From CBDDKZ01 sp965230415 (GTDB lineage Bacteria > Bacteroidota > Bacteroidia > Cytophagales > JAAEPT01): a stretch of DNA of 64,000 nucleotides. The notes beneath the pieces were generated by a model. It saw only the letters and a list, made by a program, of their open reading frames with translations. It was not told where the DNA came from and made no database searches. The stretch covers positions 3,658,001 to 3,722,000 of the forward strand of contig CBDDKZ010000005.1 of the NCBI GenBank assembly GCA_965230415.1. Reading direction: 5' to 3'. Both the position numbers and the translations under genes were made by a program. How positions within the stretch are numbered: position 1 is the stretch's first letter; each line of letters opens with the position of its first letter. Below are positions 9,599-20,090 of this stretch, in pieces.

Positions 9599-9946
9599 AT
9601 GGCACATCACGAAGAATTTGTTGACCCTCCTGTAATTCCGGTTGACAAAAAGAAAATAAGAAAAATCTGGTTTACAGCTTTAATTTTAGCTGTGGTTACT
9701 GGCATAGAGTTTATTATTGCATTTTCAGGAGCTGGCGCCGGTTTTAAAGCCTTTACTTTTATCGCATTAACGATTGTAAAAGCGTTCTTTATCGTAGCAG
9801 AGTTTATGCACCTGGGGCATGAAAAAAGAGGTTTAGTACTTTCAATTCTTCTTCCTACTGCATTCTTAATGTGGGCGATATTGGCATTTTTGATTGAAGC
9901 AGATGAAATTTATCAGGCAATAGGAAATCTCTGGAATTATTATTAA
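9599..9946 (+). CDS. Cytochrome c oxidase subunit IV (bacterial caa3/prokaryotic type)
   Basis: A 115-residue protein with three helices (about 25-47, 51-70 and 78-101), an N-terminal cytoplasmic tail with acidic and His residues, and the conserved EFMHLGHEKR loop between helices two and three. This is the COX4_pro family, a small accessory subunit of bacterial heme-copper oxidases. Its position directly after subunit III agrees. The function in assembly or stability is known for the family; nothing unusual is seen here. Confidence 0.88.
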   Translation: MAHHEEFVDPPVIPVDKKKIRKIWFTALILAVVTGIEFIIAFSGAGAGFKAFTFIALTIVKAFFIVAEFMHLGHEKRGLVLSILLPTAFLMWAILAFLIEADEIYQAIGNLWNYY

Positions 9947-9959
9947 ATAACTAAGCTTA

Positions 9960-10553
9960 ATGAGCAAAAAGTGTTTAAAAGCCGGAATCCTGATTTTGTT
10001 ATTAGGGGTTCCGGTTTTTTTGTACCTCGTTTTAATTCCTACGGACTTAACAAAAGCACCACCGTCATTGCCCTATTTTTGGCCCATGGGTACTGAGCAA
10101 ACCAATAACGGCCAAATGGATACCGTCTATTGTAAACTGCAGTTACCCATTCAGGATTTTGAAAAAAAACATGCCGGTATTAAGGTTATTCAGTTTTGGG
10201 ATACTTCATTAACAGCGAAACAAAACCAGTATATGGTGAAGGTTGTTGAATCTTATAAGCAGGATAAAGAAGTGAGCGTAGTTTCTTTGAGCAGCGAAAG
10301 TAATCAATTTAAACACCTCGATAACTACACAAACTATTCGAAGTACTTATTAGAGCGGGAGATTTTTGATAGCACCTATGCGGTTTGGTCGGCCGCGTTG
10401 GAAACAAAACTAATTGCTATACAGAATCCACTCTTTTTATTAGATGAAAAGAATTATTTGAGAGGCATTTATACAGCGATTTCCAGAGAAGACGTGGATC
10501 GGTTAAAAATGGAAATCAACGTACTATTAACAGAGAAGAATTATGGTAAGTGA
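9960..10553 (+). CDS. SCO1/SenC-like protein lacking the copper-binding cysteines
   Basis: A 197-residue membrane-anchored protein: one N-terminal helix (about residues 8-26) and an extracytoplasmic domain with a thioredoxin-fold look (HAGIKVIQFWDTS, VSVVSLSSESNQF). Its slot, between subunit IV and a DUF420 gene, is where Bacteroidota oxidase operons usually place a SCO copper chaperone. However, the CxxxC copper motif is absent; only Cys5 and one Cys near residue 58 exist, far apart. It may be a degenerate SCO that scaffolds assembly without binding copper, or an unrelated thioredoxin-like protein. The assignment is by context and weak resemblance. Confidence 0.55.
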   Translation: MSKKCLKAGILILLLGVPVFLYLVLIPTDLTKAPPSLPYFWPMGTEQTNNGQMDTVYCKLQLPIQDFEKKHAGIKVIQFWDTSLTAKQNQYMVKVVESYKQDKEVSVVSLSSESNQFKHLDNYTNYSKYLLEREIFDSTYAVWSAALETKLIAIQNPLFLLDEKNYLRGIYTAISREDVDRLKMEINVLLTEKNYGK

Positions 10554-11064
10554 GCAAAAGGATAAAAAGATAGTACAAATTACAAGCATAGTAATTCCTG
10601 TTGTGGTAGGCTTATTGTTTGGTATCAGGCAAAAAATCTATATGGGTGAATGGACTTCCTACCTTCCTGCTTTAAATGCGGTATTAAATGGAACTACTTC
10701 TTTGTTGTTGATAGGTGCAGTACTTGCTATTAAGAGCAAAAACATTCAATTACATAAAAAGCTGATGTTAGTAGCAGTTGTGTTGGGTGCTTGTTTCTTG
10801 GTTTCATATGTGATTTATCATTTAAGTAACAAATCAACAAAATTTGGAGGAGAAGGCTTTATCGTATACGTGTATTATTTCATTCTCATATCTCATATAT
10901 TGTTGAGTATTGTGGTATTAAGGTTCGTTTTATTAGCCCTGTTTTATGCCAAACACAAAGATTTTGATAAACATAAAAAAATTGTGAAATTTGGATTCCC
11001 AATTTGGTTGTACGTTTCAATAAGCGGAGTATTAGTATATGTCATGATAAGTCCTTATTATTAA
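10543..11064 (+). CDS. DUF420 family membrane protein, probable oxidase assembly factor
   Basis: A 173-residue protein with about five helices and conserved His/Arg residues typical of DUF420 (NAVLNGTTSLLLIGA, IQLHKKLMLVAV, ISHILLSIVVLR, DKHKKIVKFGFPIWLYVSISG). DUF420 genes sit in oxidase operons, and the family includes CtaM-like factors needed for cytochrome oxidase assembly. The start overlaps the end of the upstream SCO-like gene by eleven bases, indicating translational coupling. A heme-related role is inferred from the His-bearing helices. Confidence 0.8.
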   Translation: MVSEQKDKKIVQITSIVIPVVVGLLFGIRQKIYMGEWTSYLPALNAVLNGTTSLLLIGAVLAIKSKNIQLHKKLMLVAVVLGACFLVSYVIYHLSNKSTKFGGEGFIVYVYYFILISHILLSIVVLRFVLLALFYAKHKDFDKHKKIVKFGFPIWLYVSISGVLVYVMISPYY

Positions 11065-11068
11065 TACG

Positions 11069-11311
11069 ATGAGTAAGAAAGTCTTTATACTATTAAGTTT
11101 TACCTTTATTACAATTTATAAAGTGGGAGCTCAATGTGCGATGTGCAAAGCAACCGTTGAATCAAATGGTAACAATTCAACTGTAGGAGTGGGCTTAAAT
11201 AATGGCATATTGTATTTGATGGCGGTACCATATATTTTATTTTTTATAGTAGTAGCAATATTCTACTACCGTTGGCGACAGCACAAGAAACAGTACCCAA
11301 ACGTTAAATAG
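11069..11311 (+). CDS. Small CxxC membrane protein at the end of the oxidase operon
   Basis: An 80-residue protein with a signal-like N-terminal helix (to about residue 21), a periplasmic CAMCKA motif, a short polar stretch, one transmembrane helix (about 47-68) and a basic cytoplasmic tail. Small proteins with a CAMCK motif are commonly found next to DUF420 in Bacteroidota oxidase clusters; no function is established that I can name. The Cys pair could bind copper or take part in thiol exchange during CuA assembly, which is inference from the setting, especially as the neighbouring SCO-like protein lacks Cys. Confidence 0.7.
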   Translation: MSKKVFILLSFTFITIYKVGAQCAMCKATVESNGNNSTVGVGLNNGILYLMAVPYILFFIVVAIFYYRWRQHKKQYPNVK

Positions 11312-11437
11312 TATTTTTTTTATTACACTCAAATTTGTTGTGATTAAAAGGTTTATCTTTTATGTTGTAAAGAAAACTAGAAGTTTACAGTTATAAAAAG
11401 AAAGAACTACATAGCTATAATAGTTGCAGTAGTATTA

Positions 11438-14400
11438 TTGATTACCGCTTTAGTCATCAAAAATGCCGGTGTTAATAAAAGTGACGTCACTGCTGAAAAC
11501 ACAACCATAAAAAAACTTCTTGAAAGAAAAGTCCAAAAAGAGCTTATAGATCAAAGAAGCAAGGTGAGCAATTTCCTTGCTAATAAAAATATTAATCTTT
11601 TTAGTGACTATAAGCTGAATGAAGTACCCTTTGATTTTCCCGTTTTTGTATACGAGTCAGGTCAATTAATCTTTTGGTCGGATCACATAACATTTATGGA
11701 TAACAACTTTTTGAAGGAGAATATCGATAGGAAAACGGTACAAAACTCATCGGGTATCTGTATTCTCTCTAAGTTTGAGACCAGAAACAACGAAAGTGCT
11801 TATGAAGTGGTTTATCAATTGCCGTTGTATTATGATTATAATGTGCAAAGTAGTTATTTGAAACCGAGTATTAACCGCGATTTGTTTGGTGACTATTCCA
11901 TAGATTTATTCAGCACCAACGAAGCAAATACGGAAGCGGTATATGATGAACAGGGCACCTATCTTTTCTCGTTTCGCATTAAATCACAGAAGGGTGGAGG
12001 TCCCTTTTTAGGTTTATGGCTGGCACTTATGATGCTGGGATGTATTTTATTATGCGTGCAATTTGTACTATTAATAAAATGGCTGAGTAGAAAAGGTCAC
12101 TTTCTTTTAAGTACGCTCATTTTAGTAGTAGTACTTCTTTTTTTGAGGTGGCTTATGCTGGATCGCGAGTTTCCATTTAAATATGTAGAATGGGGCCTTT
12201 TTAACCCCAGGTATTTTGCCGCCAGTGCTTATATGCCTTCATTGGGAGATTTACTGTTAAACATCGTATTTATAGGCATCATTATTCTGCATGTATACAA
12301 GTTTACCTTTAAATCAGTGGTTTATCTGAAGCTAATTAATATGAAGTTTAAGTGGGCGCTTTTGTTTTCAATAGCGCTGGTCTTTAGCTTCTATTTAGTT
12401 TTTTACCAATTATTCTTCACACTGTTCAGTGTATACACACACTCGCAAATAAATTTTGACGTCACCGAAAACATCGAAATTAACTCTTATAAATTAATCT
12501 ACTACCTCATTTTTCTATTGTTGTCTTCCTGTTTTTTTGTATTAAGTCATATCGTCTTTAGGTTGCTGTTTGTACTCAGCAATAAAATAGGAAGAAGCAT
12601 TTTATTGGCCTTTTTCTTTGGTTGGATTTGCTATTTTATATTTGAAATGTTATTTCTGGAGAAAGGTAATTTTTATATTCAGGTGGTATTGTGGCTCTAC
12701 CTGTTAATCGTTTTTTATTTCAATCTTTTCAAGAACCTGAGCAGGTTTAAATACCTTAACTATTTATACTTACTGGCTACTGCTATTGTCTGTTCTATTT
12801 GTAGTGCCGTGGCCAATTATACACATGCTAAAAACAGTGATGCTATTAGTAAAAGGAGGTTTGCGGAACAACTTATTGTACATAGTGATCCTCAGGGTGA
12901 GTATTTAATAAGCGCTGTAGATGAGCAGATTAAGCAAGACCGCTTTATAAGGAATTTTTTTAAGCAGCCTACTTTTTTGCTTAAAGGTAAACAGTATCAA
13001 TTGATCGATATTGTTGAAAAAAAGATTCGGAAAATATACCTGGGCAATTACTTCGATAAGTACAATATCAACGTTTTTCTTTATTCGTTTGATGGAACGC
13101 CTTACGCGAATTATGAACTTCAGGGCAATTACCATGAAATAGAAAGGGAATACGGTATAGAAGAGTATAAAACAGAAAGTAATGGCTTGTTTTATATCAA
13201 CTATTTCGATAGAGATATATTAAGTAAGTACCTCAACTTTGTAGAGGTGAAGGAAGGAGGGCACGTTATTGGGTATATCGTATTGGAGTTTTCGCTCAAA
13301 AAGTTTATTGGCAGAAGTATATTGCCGAGACTTCTTCAAGACAGAAATAATAAACAGATAAGGGACAAAAAGTTTGATTATGCAATTATCGATAATGGAC
13401 ACCTGATTTACAGTATAGGCGAGTTTAACTATAACCAGTTTTCACTTTTCAAAGAAGCAAAAAAAGAAAATAGCGATGAGTTTTATCTGAATGGGTATAA
13501 CCATCTCGTGATTCGGGATAGCCAAAATAGGCAAATTATAGTCTCTTCAAGAAATACTACCTGGTCTGTACTAGTGAGCAATTTCTCTTTCCTTTTTTTG
13601 ATAACAATACTGTTTAGCTTTTTTCTTGTTGTCGTAATTTTATTCTTTGTAGGATTTCATGAATTGAAAATAGGCTTCTCAACTAAAATTCAGGTTTATC
13701 TGAACATTGCTTTTTTTCTTCCTTTATTCATAGTGAGTATTACCCTCTTGAGTATTACTACCTCCAATTATGAAAATGAAATGAAGGAGTCTTTTATGGA
13801 CAAGGCCAATTTTATTAGTACCAATGTGACTAATTATTTGTTAATGAACAGTCATAAAGAAATAAATCAGGATCAGGAATTTGTACAGACGGTTTATGAT
13901 CTTAGCAAATATTCTGAAATGGATGTAAACCTATATAATCATACTGGTAAATTAGCATTAAGTACACAACCATTGATTTATGAATCCAATCTGATGATGC
14001 GTTATATGAATCCCGAAGCTATATTGAAAATCTTCAATCAAAAGCATAAAATGGTATTGCTCGATGAGCACATTGGTGATTTGAACTTTAAGTCTGTTTA
14101 TGTGGGTTTATATTCGCCGGAAGGAGGGGAGTTTTTGGGAGTGTTAAGCTTGCCATTTTTTAATTCCAAATTTGAATTGATGCAAAATAAGATCAATGTA
14201 CTGGGGACTATAATTAACACATTCTCCGCTATTTTTATCGTCATAGTTATTCTGTCTTACTTTGCATTCAAATCACTCACCGATCCTTTGAAACTAATTG
14301 CGCAGCGAATTAAAAGAACAACATTTGGCGGAGATAATGAGAAATTGGTCTGGAATACAAATGATGAAATCGGTGCTTTAATTTCCGAATATAACGATAT

Positions 14401-15118
14401 GTTGGTCAAGCTGGATAAAAGTAAAGTAGCTCAGGCAAGGAGCGAAAAGGAGTCTGCCTGGAGGGAAATGGCTCAGCAGGTAGCTCATGAAATCAAAAAC
14501 CCCCTTACACCGATGAAATTGAAGTTACAGCACCTGCATCGAATGTTAGGGCGGGATGATGTCGATCCTGATAAGACCAAAAATTCAGTCGAAGTTTTAT
14601 TAGGGCAAATTGATACTTTGAGTGATATTGCCACTTCTTTTTCAGCTTTTGCGAAAATGCCAACACCAGTGAACAAACCTTTTGATATTACCTATGCGCT
14701 ACAATGTGTGGTAAACTTGCACAAAGGAGACGAAGGTATGGAGCTAAATGTGAATTTGGATGGACAACATCGATTGGTAAACGGAGATGAAAAACTGTTG
14801 AGCAGAACATTTACAAATTTAATCATCAATGGAAAACAAGCTGTCCCTGATGGGAAAAGAGCTACAATTGTTGTCAATTCTTACCTTAATGAAGTTGGTA
14901 ATAAAATCATTATTGAATTTGTAGATAACGGCGATGGCATATCTGACGACATAAAACCTAAAGTTTTTATTCCTAATTTTAGCACAAAGAAGTCGGGGTC
15001 TGGAATAGGCCTTGCTGTTGCTAAAAAGGGTGTGGAACATGCAGGCGGTAAAATTTGGTTTGAAACAGAAGAAGGTAAAGGAACACATTTCTTCGTTGAG
15101 CTTCCTTTAACGGTATGA
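11438..15118 (+). CDS. Large multi-pass sensor histidine kinase (HAMP-HisKA-HATPase)
   Basis: A protein of at least 1226 residues. In order: an N-terminal helix, an extracytoplasmic region (about 20-170), about eight helices (180-470), a second extracytoplasmic domain (480-700), two more helices, a third sensor domain with a helix at about 925-945, HAMP, HisKA with phospho-acceptor His1017 in QQVAHEIKNPL, and HATPase with DNGDGIS, FSTKKSGSGIGL. The layout resembles NtrY-like kinases. TTG 11438 is the first canonical start but cuts into a helix; the frame is open from 11381 with no ATG, and ATA at 11393 would give M-K-R-K-N-Y before the helix. It shares an ATGA overlap with the next gene. No response regulator is adjacent. 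Confidence 0.88.
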   Translation: MITALVIKNAGVNKSDVTAENTTIKKLLERKVQKELIDQRSKVSNFLANKNINLFSDYKLNEVPFDFPVFVYESGQLIFWSDHITFMDNNFLKENIDRKTVQNSSGICILSKFETRNNESAYEVVYQLPLYYDYNVQSSYLKPSINRDLFGDYSIDLFSTNEANTEAVYDEQGTYLFSFRIKSQKGGGPFLGLWLALMMLGCILLCVQFVLLIKWLSRKGHFLLSTLILVVVLLFLRWLMLDREFPFKYVEWGLFNPRYFAASAYMPSLGDLLLNIVFIGIIILHVYKFTFKSVVYLKLINMKFKWALLFSIALVFSFYLVFYQLFFTLFSVYTHSQINFDVTENIEINSYKLIYYLIFLLLSSCFFVLSHIVFRLLFVLSNKIGRSILLAFFFGWICYFIFEMLFLEKGNFYIQVVLWLYLLIVFYFNLFKNLSRFKYLNYLYLLATAIVCSICSAVANYTHAKNSDAISKRRFAEQLIVHSDPQGEYLISAVDEQIKQDRFIRNFFKQPTFLLKGKQYQLIDIVEKKIRKIYLGNYFDKYNINVFLYSFDGTPYANYELQGNYHEIEREYGIEEYKTESNGLFYINYFDRDILSKYLNFVEVKEGGHVIGYIVLEFSLKKFIGRSILPRLLQDRNNKQIRDKKFDYAIIDNGHLIYSIGEFNYNQFSLFKEAKKENSDEFYLNGYNHLVIRDSQNRQIIVSSRNTTWSVLVSNFSFLFLITILFSFFLVVVILFFVGFHELKIGFSTKIQVYLNIAFFLPLFIVSITLLSITTSNYENEMKESFMDKANFISTNVTNYLLMNSHKEINQDQEFVQTVYDLSKYSEMDVNLYNHTGKLALSTQPLIYESNLMMRYMNPEAILKIFNQKHKMVLLDEHIGDLNFKSVYVGLYSPEGGEFLGVLSLPFFNSKFELMQNKINVLGTIINTFSAIFIVIVILSYFAFKSLTDPLKLIAQRIKRTTFGGDNEKLVWNTNDEIGALISEYNDMLVKLDKSKVAQARSEKESAWREMAQQVAHEIKNPLTPMKLKLQHLHRMLGRDDVDPDKTKNSVEVLLGQIDTLSDIATSFSAFAKMPTPVNKPFDITYALQCVVNLHKGDEGMELNVNLDGQHRLVNGDEKLLSRTFTNLIINGKQAVPDGKRATIVVNSYLNEVGNKIIIEFVDNGDGISDDIKPKVFIPNFSTKKSGSGIGLAVAKKGVEHAGGKIWFETEEGKGTHFFVELPLTV

Positions 15119-18100
15119 AAAAAATAACGTTCTTTTTAGTGTTTTTTTTTGTCTGTTTCAATCTGTCGCTCAGGTATCTAACTTAAGGTGTAAAGTTTTA
15201 ACTACTAATAAGCCTGTTCAATTAGATTCTGTTCCAGTTTTTGAAGAAAGTATTGTGTTGCCTGATACGGCTTATACTTTTTCTTTTGATAGCGAAACGA
15301 GAATGATAGAAATTGAAGGTAAGAAGAATGCCCAGGTACAAGTATGTTATCGCATTATACCCGATTTGCTTACCGGCACATACTATCACCTTTCTCCACA
15401 ACTTTACGATACCAACCTTATTGTAAGGCACACTTATTACAAGCAGGTACCTCAGTTGAAACGAAACGAGCTTTTCGGAACTACAACTATCGAAAAGAAT
15501 GGTAGCATTTCAAGAGGTATAAGTGTAGGGAACAGTCAAGGTGTATTTGTGAATTCAGCGCTTAACTTGCAACTGCGCGGCGATGTGAGCGATGATGTTT
15601 ATATTAATGCGGTAATCTCTGATCAACAAGTACCGCTACAACCTGAGGGAAATACCGCTCAAATCCAGGATTTCGATCAGGTTTATATGGATATTATCGT
15701 TCGCAGATTGCAATCCAGGGCAGGAGATGTTTTATTAAAAAACCCGGAAAGCTTTTTTTCGAAGTACCAACGTAACTTGCAGGGAATAAAAAGCAAGTAC
15801 CTATGGAGTGATTCCGTTTCAACAAGCACATTTTCGCTTGGCCTATCAAAAGGGAAATTTGCAAGTTATCGGGTCAGGCCTATTGAAGGCGTACAGGGAC
15901 CTTACCGCATTTTAGGACCCAATAACGAACGTTTTATTATTCTGTTATCAAATTCCGAAAGAGTGTATGTAGACGGCCAACTGATGAAAAGAGGATGGGA
16001 TAATGATTACATCATCGATTACAATAAATCTGAAATCACTTTTACCAATAATGTGCTTATCGCTTCTTATTCCCGCATTCGAATCGATTTTGAGTACATG
16101 GACCGAAACTATCAACGCATTACCACTCAGGCTGGGCATAAACAGCAACTAAAGAAAATGGAGTTTCAGGTAGACTATTACCAGGAAAGAGATAATAGAA
16201 ACAGACCCCTCATAACAGCTATCTCTTCTGAAGATCAGCAGGTATTAAGTGCAGTGGGAGATGATTTGGGAAATGCCAATCTACTGAATTTTGATACCAC
16301 TCGTAGCGAAGATCAGCGGATTTTGTATGGGGTAGATACAGTTGTAGTGGAAGGTGTCTCCCTACCAATTTTTGTTTATAGTGCTACTAATGATAGTGCC
16401 TTTTTCGATGTTAATTTTACAAAAGTTAATTCGGGGGAAGGAGATTATATACTCGAAAATGTCGGACTAAACGGAGAAGTATTTAAGTGGGTGGGAACCG
16501 GTCTGGGAAATTATACTGCGGCCAGACCCGTACGTGCACCACAACAGAAAAGAATGATTGAGGTTGCCATGAAATACCAGGCCAGTGAGCACCTCTCAAT
16601 AAAAACCACCGGGGCATTTTCACTGTTGGATTTAAATACCTATTCATCGCTCGACAGCGAAGATAATAATGGAACAGCGGGGGCCTTTGATTTAAACTGG
16701 ACTGCTGTTCCAAGTCACAATTTTGCCAATTACAAGTGGAGTCTCGGTTTACACTACGATTTTACAAATAAGAATTTCCAGTCAATAGACCGGTTTCGAT
16801 ACATAGAATATGAGCGTGATTGGGGGAATAGCGCACCTTCAATTACCAATAACCATCTATTAGAAGCCAGGCTTCAATTAAAAAAGGATGCCGGCAATTT
16901 AGTTGCTTATGGTATGAACTACAGAAATAATTACCAGTTTTTTGAAGGAATTCAACAGCAGGCGAAGGTTTATAAAGAGTTTGGGCGTTTGCGATCACAT
17001 ACGGATTTATTTCTATTACAATCCCGAGGTTCCGGTAATTCCAATAGATGGGGCAGAGGCAAACAAAATATAGTCATAAGAGGTCATAAAATCTCTCCGG
17101 GCTTTTTTTATGACTTCGATAAAAACACTAAAAAAAGTGACAACGGAGAAATCAGCGAAAGTCTAATGTATTTCGATCGTTTAGGTCTTTTTATAAAGAA
17201 TGGCGACAGCACAAAACATCAATTTTCGTTGGAATATAATTATAGAGAAGACAAGGATACTTTACAATTTGACCTGAATCATATTTCAACTATTCATACA
17301 GCGAAAGGGAGTGGATCAATAGCAGGGAAAAATGGAAACAAACTTCAAAGTATTTTTACATACAGGAATATAACTGACGTACGAGTTGATGAGGTTGTGA
17401 ACAACTTTATGGGGCGCCTGGATTGGGATCAGCGATGGTTTAACAAAGTACTATTTACACAATTGAACTATAATGCAATCAGCTCCAGAGAGCTTAGACG
17501 TAATTTTTTGTATGTTCAGGTACCCGTTGGCGAAGGTACACATGTTTTTATCGATATGAATGACGATGGACAACAGCAACTTGATGAGTTCGTAATAGAA
17601 GAAATTGTTGGTAATTATGTAAGGGTGTTTGTTCCCAGCGATGAATATATGGAAGCTTTTTCATATACTATAAACTATCATATCGACTATAAACCACCCC
17701 GATTATGGCGAACAGCTACGCAAAAGTGGAAGCAATTTTTATATCGCTTCAGCTTTAATAGTGCCGCTCAATTTAATAGAAAAGTAAATGCAGTAAAGTT
17801 AAATACAAAATTGAACCCGTTTTCCACAGCAAATACTTCAGATGTCCTGGCACTAAGAGAGTCTTTTCGCAATACCTTGTTCTTTAATAGAAGCAACACC
17901 AACTTTAGTATTTCCATCGTACATGTGACCAATCTGCGAAAACAATTATTAATACAGGGTATCGACTCAACAGGTGTAGAGCGTTTGCGCCTGAATATAC
18001 GCAAGAGCTTAACAAGGCAGTTTTTGATAGAGTGGATTAATGAACTTTCCAATCAGAAATCTACTTCAGATTACCTGAATAATAACAATTTTCATATAGA

Positions 18101-18503
18101 GAGCGCCGGTTTTCAGCCGGTAATAGTATGGCAACCAGACAATAGTTTACGCTTTAATGTACATTGGAAGTATGAAGAAAAAACAGAACATGAGACCAAG
18201 GTATTTGGGAGGATACAAGAATATGGTTTTGAAACGAGGTGGAGTCGTACAGCAAATTTCTTTGCGGAATTGGGTTTTAGCCTTATCGATATTAGTCATA
18301 CCGGTAATAGTAGCTTCTCTTCAACAGTAGCTGGCTATTCTATGTTTTCAGGATTACAAGATGGGAGAAACTTCAGGTGGGAGTGTAACTTAAGGAAGCA
18401 ATTGCGTAATGGCCTGCAAATGACACTTCGCTATGAAGCAAGGAAACCGGTAAAAGGGGCTTTAATTCATTTGGGGAATGTACAGGTATCGGCACTTTTT
18501 TAG
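15115..18503 (+). CDS. Large secreted/outer-membrane surface protein, frame broken by a T run in the signal peptide
   Basis: The ATG at 15115 starts a signal peptide (MKKITFFLVFFF) but the frame runs into TAA after 23 codons. One extra T in the 9-T run at 15142-15150 would join it to the long frame (CLFQSVAQ-VSNLRCKV...) and give about 1129 residues; the next in-frame start is only a TTG at 15255. The mature protein is rich in aromatic/polar alternation (beta-barrel-like C-terminal half) and holds EGVQGPYRILG and a YVDGQLMKRGWDNDYIIDYN segment of a kind seen in SprA-like and other Bacteroidota surface proteins. Function is unknown. ATGA overlap with the kinase gene implies one transcript. Confidence 0.75.
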
Positions 18504-19256
18504 CTAGCTCTTAGCTTTAAGTGCACGCATTAACGCACTTGAAAAGAGAAAGTCGTTAAGTTCTTTGACGTCAGAGTGTAATATATCATTTTTGCTGCCT
18601 TCCCAAAGCTTTAAACCTTTACACAAATACATTATGTAGGTTCCTATGCCCATAACTGAGTTCATGTCATGGGTAACAACAATGGTTGTCATTTGATATT
18701 CTTCCGTGATTTCTTCTATAAGATTATCAATTTTTATAGCTGTCTGTGGGTCTAATCCTGAATTGGGCTCATCGCAAAAAAGGTACTTTGGGTTCATCAC
18801 GATGGCACGTGCAATTCCTACGCGTTTTTGCATTCCACCACTAATTTCCGAAGGCATCAAGTGGTTAACATTTTCAAGACCTACCCGCTGTAGACAAAAA
18901 TTTACACGCTCTAATTTTTCCTCTTTTTCCTGCTTGGTCATCATATTTAATGGAAACATGACGTTTTCCTCCACAGTCATTGAATCGAATAGGGCAGACC
19001 CTTGAAAAAGCATGCCAATTTCTCTTCTTATATCCTTCTTTAACTCTGAAGATGCATTGGTAAATTCCCTGTTGTTGTATAAAATTTCACCTTCATCGGG
19101 TCTTATTAAACCAACAATACATTTTAACAAAACACTCTTACCGGTTCCACTCGATCCAATGATTAGGTTGGTGCGCCCTTTTTCAAATTGTCCGTCTATA
19201 CCTAATAGTACTTCTTTCCCGCTAAACGATTTTTTGATGTTCCGAACTTCAATCAT
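18504..19256 (-). CDS. ABC transporter ATP-binding protein, MlaF type
   Basis: A 250-residue ABC ATPase with Walker A GSSGTGKSVLLK, Q-loop MLFQGSALFDSMTV, signature EISGGMQKRVGIARAI, Walker B YLFCDEPNSGLDP and switch His in VVTHDM. The ALFDS/SGGMQKR combination is typical of MlaF/Ttg2A proteins that drive phospholipid movement between membranes. It overlaps the permease gene upstream by four bases. The substrate-binding MlaD-type MCE protein is not next to it. Its stop codon abuts the stop of the convergent gene at 18503 with no spacer. Confidence 0.92.
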   Translation of the reverse strand: MIEVRNIKKSFSGKEVLLGIDGQFEKGRTNLIIGSSGTGKSVLLKCIVGLIRPDEGEILYNNREFTNASSELKKDIRREIGMLFQGSALFDSMTVEENVMFPLNMMTKQEKEEKLERVNFCLQRVGLENVNHLMPSEISGGMQKRVGIARAIVMNPKYLFCDEPNSGLDPQTAIKIDNLIEEITEEYQMTTIVVTHDMNSVMGIGTYIMYLCKGLKLWEGSKNDILHSDVKELNDFLFSSALMRALKAKS

Positions 19257-19984
19257 TTAAGTAGTAATTCTGATAGTAGATAATCGGCAAGAAGTATTGC
19301 TATACAGCTGCTGGTAACCGCACTTGTACTGGCCTGTCCAACCTCCAGTGCGCCTCCTTTTGTGAAATAACCTTTAAAAGAAGAGATACTCGTGATAAGA
19401 AATGCATTTACAAATGCTTTAATAAGCGGAAAGACAACATTAAACTCCACAAAATCGAGCCGGAGTCCATATGTATATTCATATTCCGTTAAAATTCCGG
19501 TATATACGCCAGCAACATAACCACCTGCAATAATGAGGAAACTGGCTAATATAACCAGTAATGGAAACATAATTACTGAAGCGATCAATTTAGGGAGTAC
19601 CAGGTACGAAGCAGAATTAATGCCCATTACTTCCAGTGCGTCGATTTGTTCGGTGATGCGCATAGTGCCCAGTTCACCCGCAATATTCGATCCGACTTTA
19701 CCAGCCAGTACAATACAAGTTATGGTTGGAGCCAGCTCTAATAGCCCCATATCCCTTACCAACATACCGATTACATTCTTTGGGATGAGTGGGCTTATCA
19801 GATTATAAGCCGTCTGAACAGCACTAACGGCTCCGAGAAAGAAGGAAATGATAGATACGATGAATACCGAATCCACACCTATTTTAACACATTCATCGAG
19901 AATACGATTGATATAAACCGAAAATCGTTCTCTGTTTACAAAGAAACTTGTGAGAAATATGAAGAACTTTCCAATAGTATACAT
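19253..19984 (-). CDS. ABC transporter permease, MlaE type
   Basis: A 243-residue MlaE-family permease with about five helices. The conserved block LELAPTITCIVLAGKVGSN, then AGELGTMRITEQIDALEVMG, is the family hallmark. With the ATPase encoded four bases overlapping downstream it forms the inner-membrane part of an MCE-type phospholipid transporter for outer-membrane asymmetry. Order permease then ATPase is usual in Bacteroidota. About 106 bases separate it from the divergent SDR gene, and the promoters of both genes must lie there. Confidence 0.92.
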   Translation of the reverse strand: MYTIGKFFIFLTSFFVNRERFSVYINRILDECVKIGVDSVFIVSIISFFLGAVSAVQTAYNLISPLIPKNVIGMLVRDMGLLELAPTITCIVLAGKVGSNIAGELGTMRITEQIDALEVMGINSASYLVLPKLIASVIMFPLLVILASFLIIAGGYVAGVYTGILTEYEYTYGLRLDFVEFNVVFPLIKAFVNAFLITSISSFKGYFTKGGALEVGQASTSAVTSSCIAILLADYLLSELLLK

Positions 19985-20090
19985 CTAAGACAATTATATC
20001 ATTTTTATAGCAAAATAGGAATACATAGGTGCTTTTTATTCCCATTGGATTTTGTGATATTTAATCGCTAAACGAATAAGTTAAAATGAT

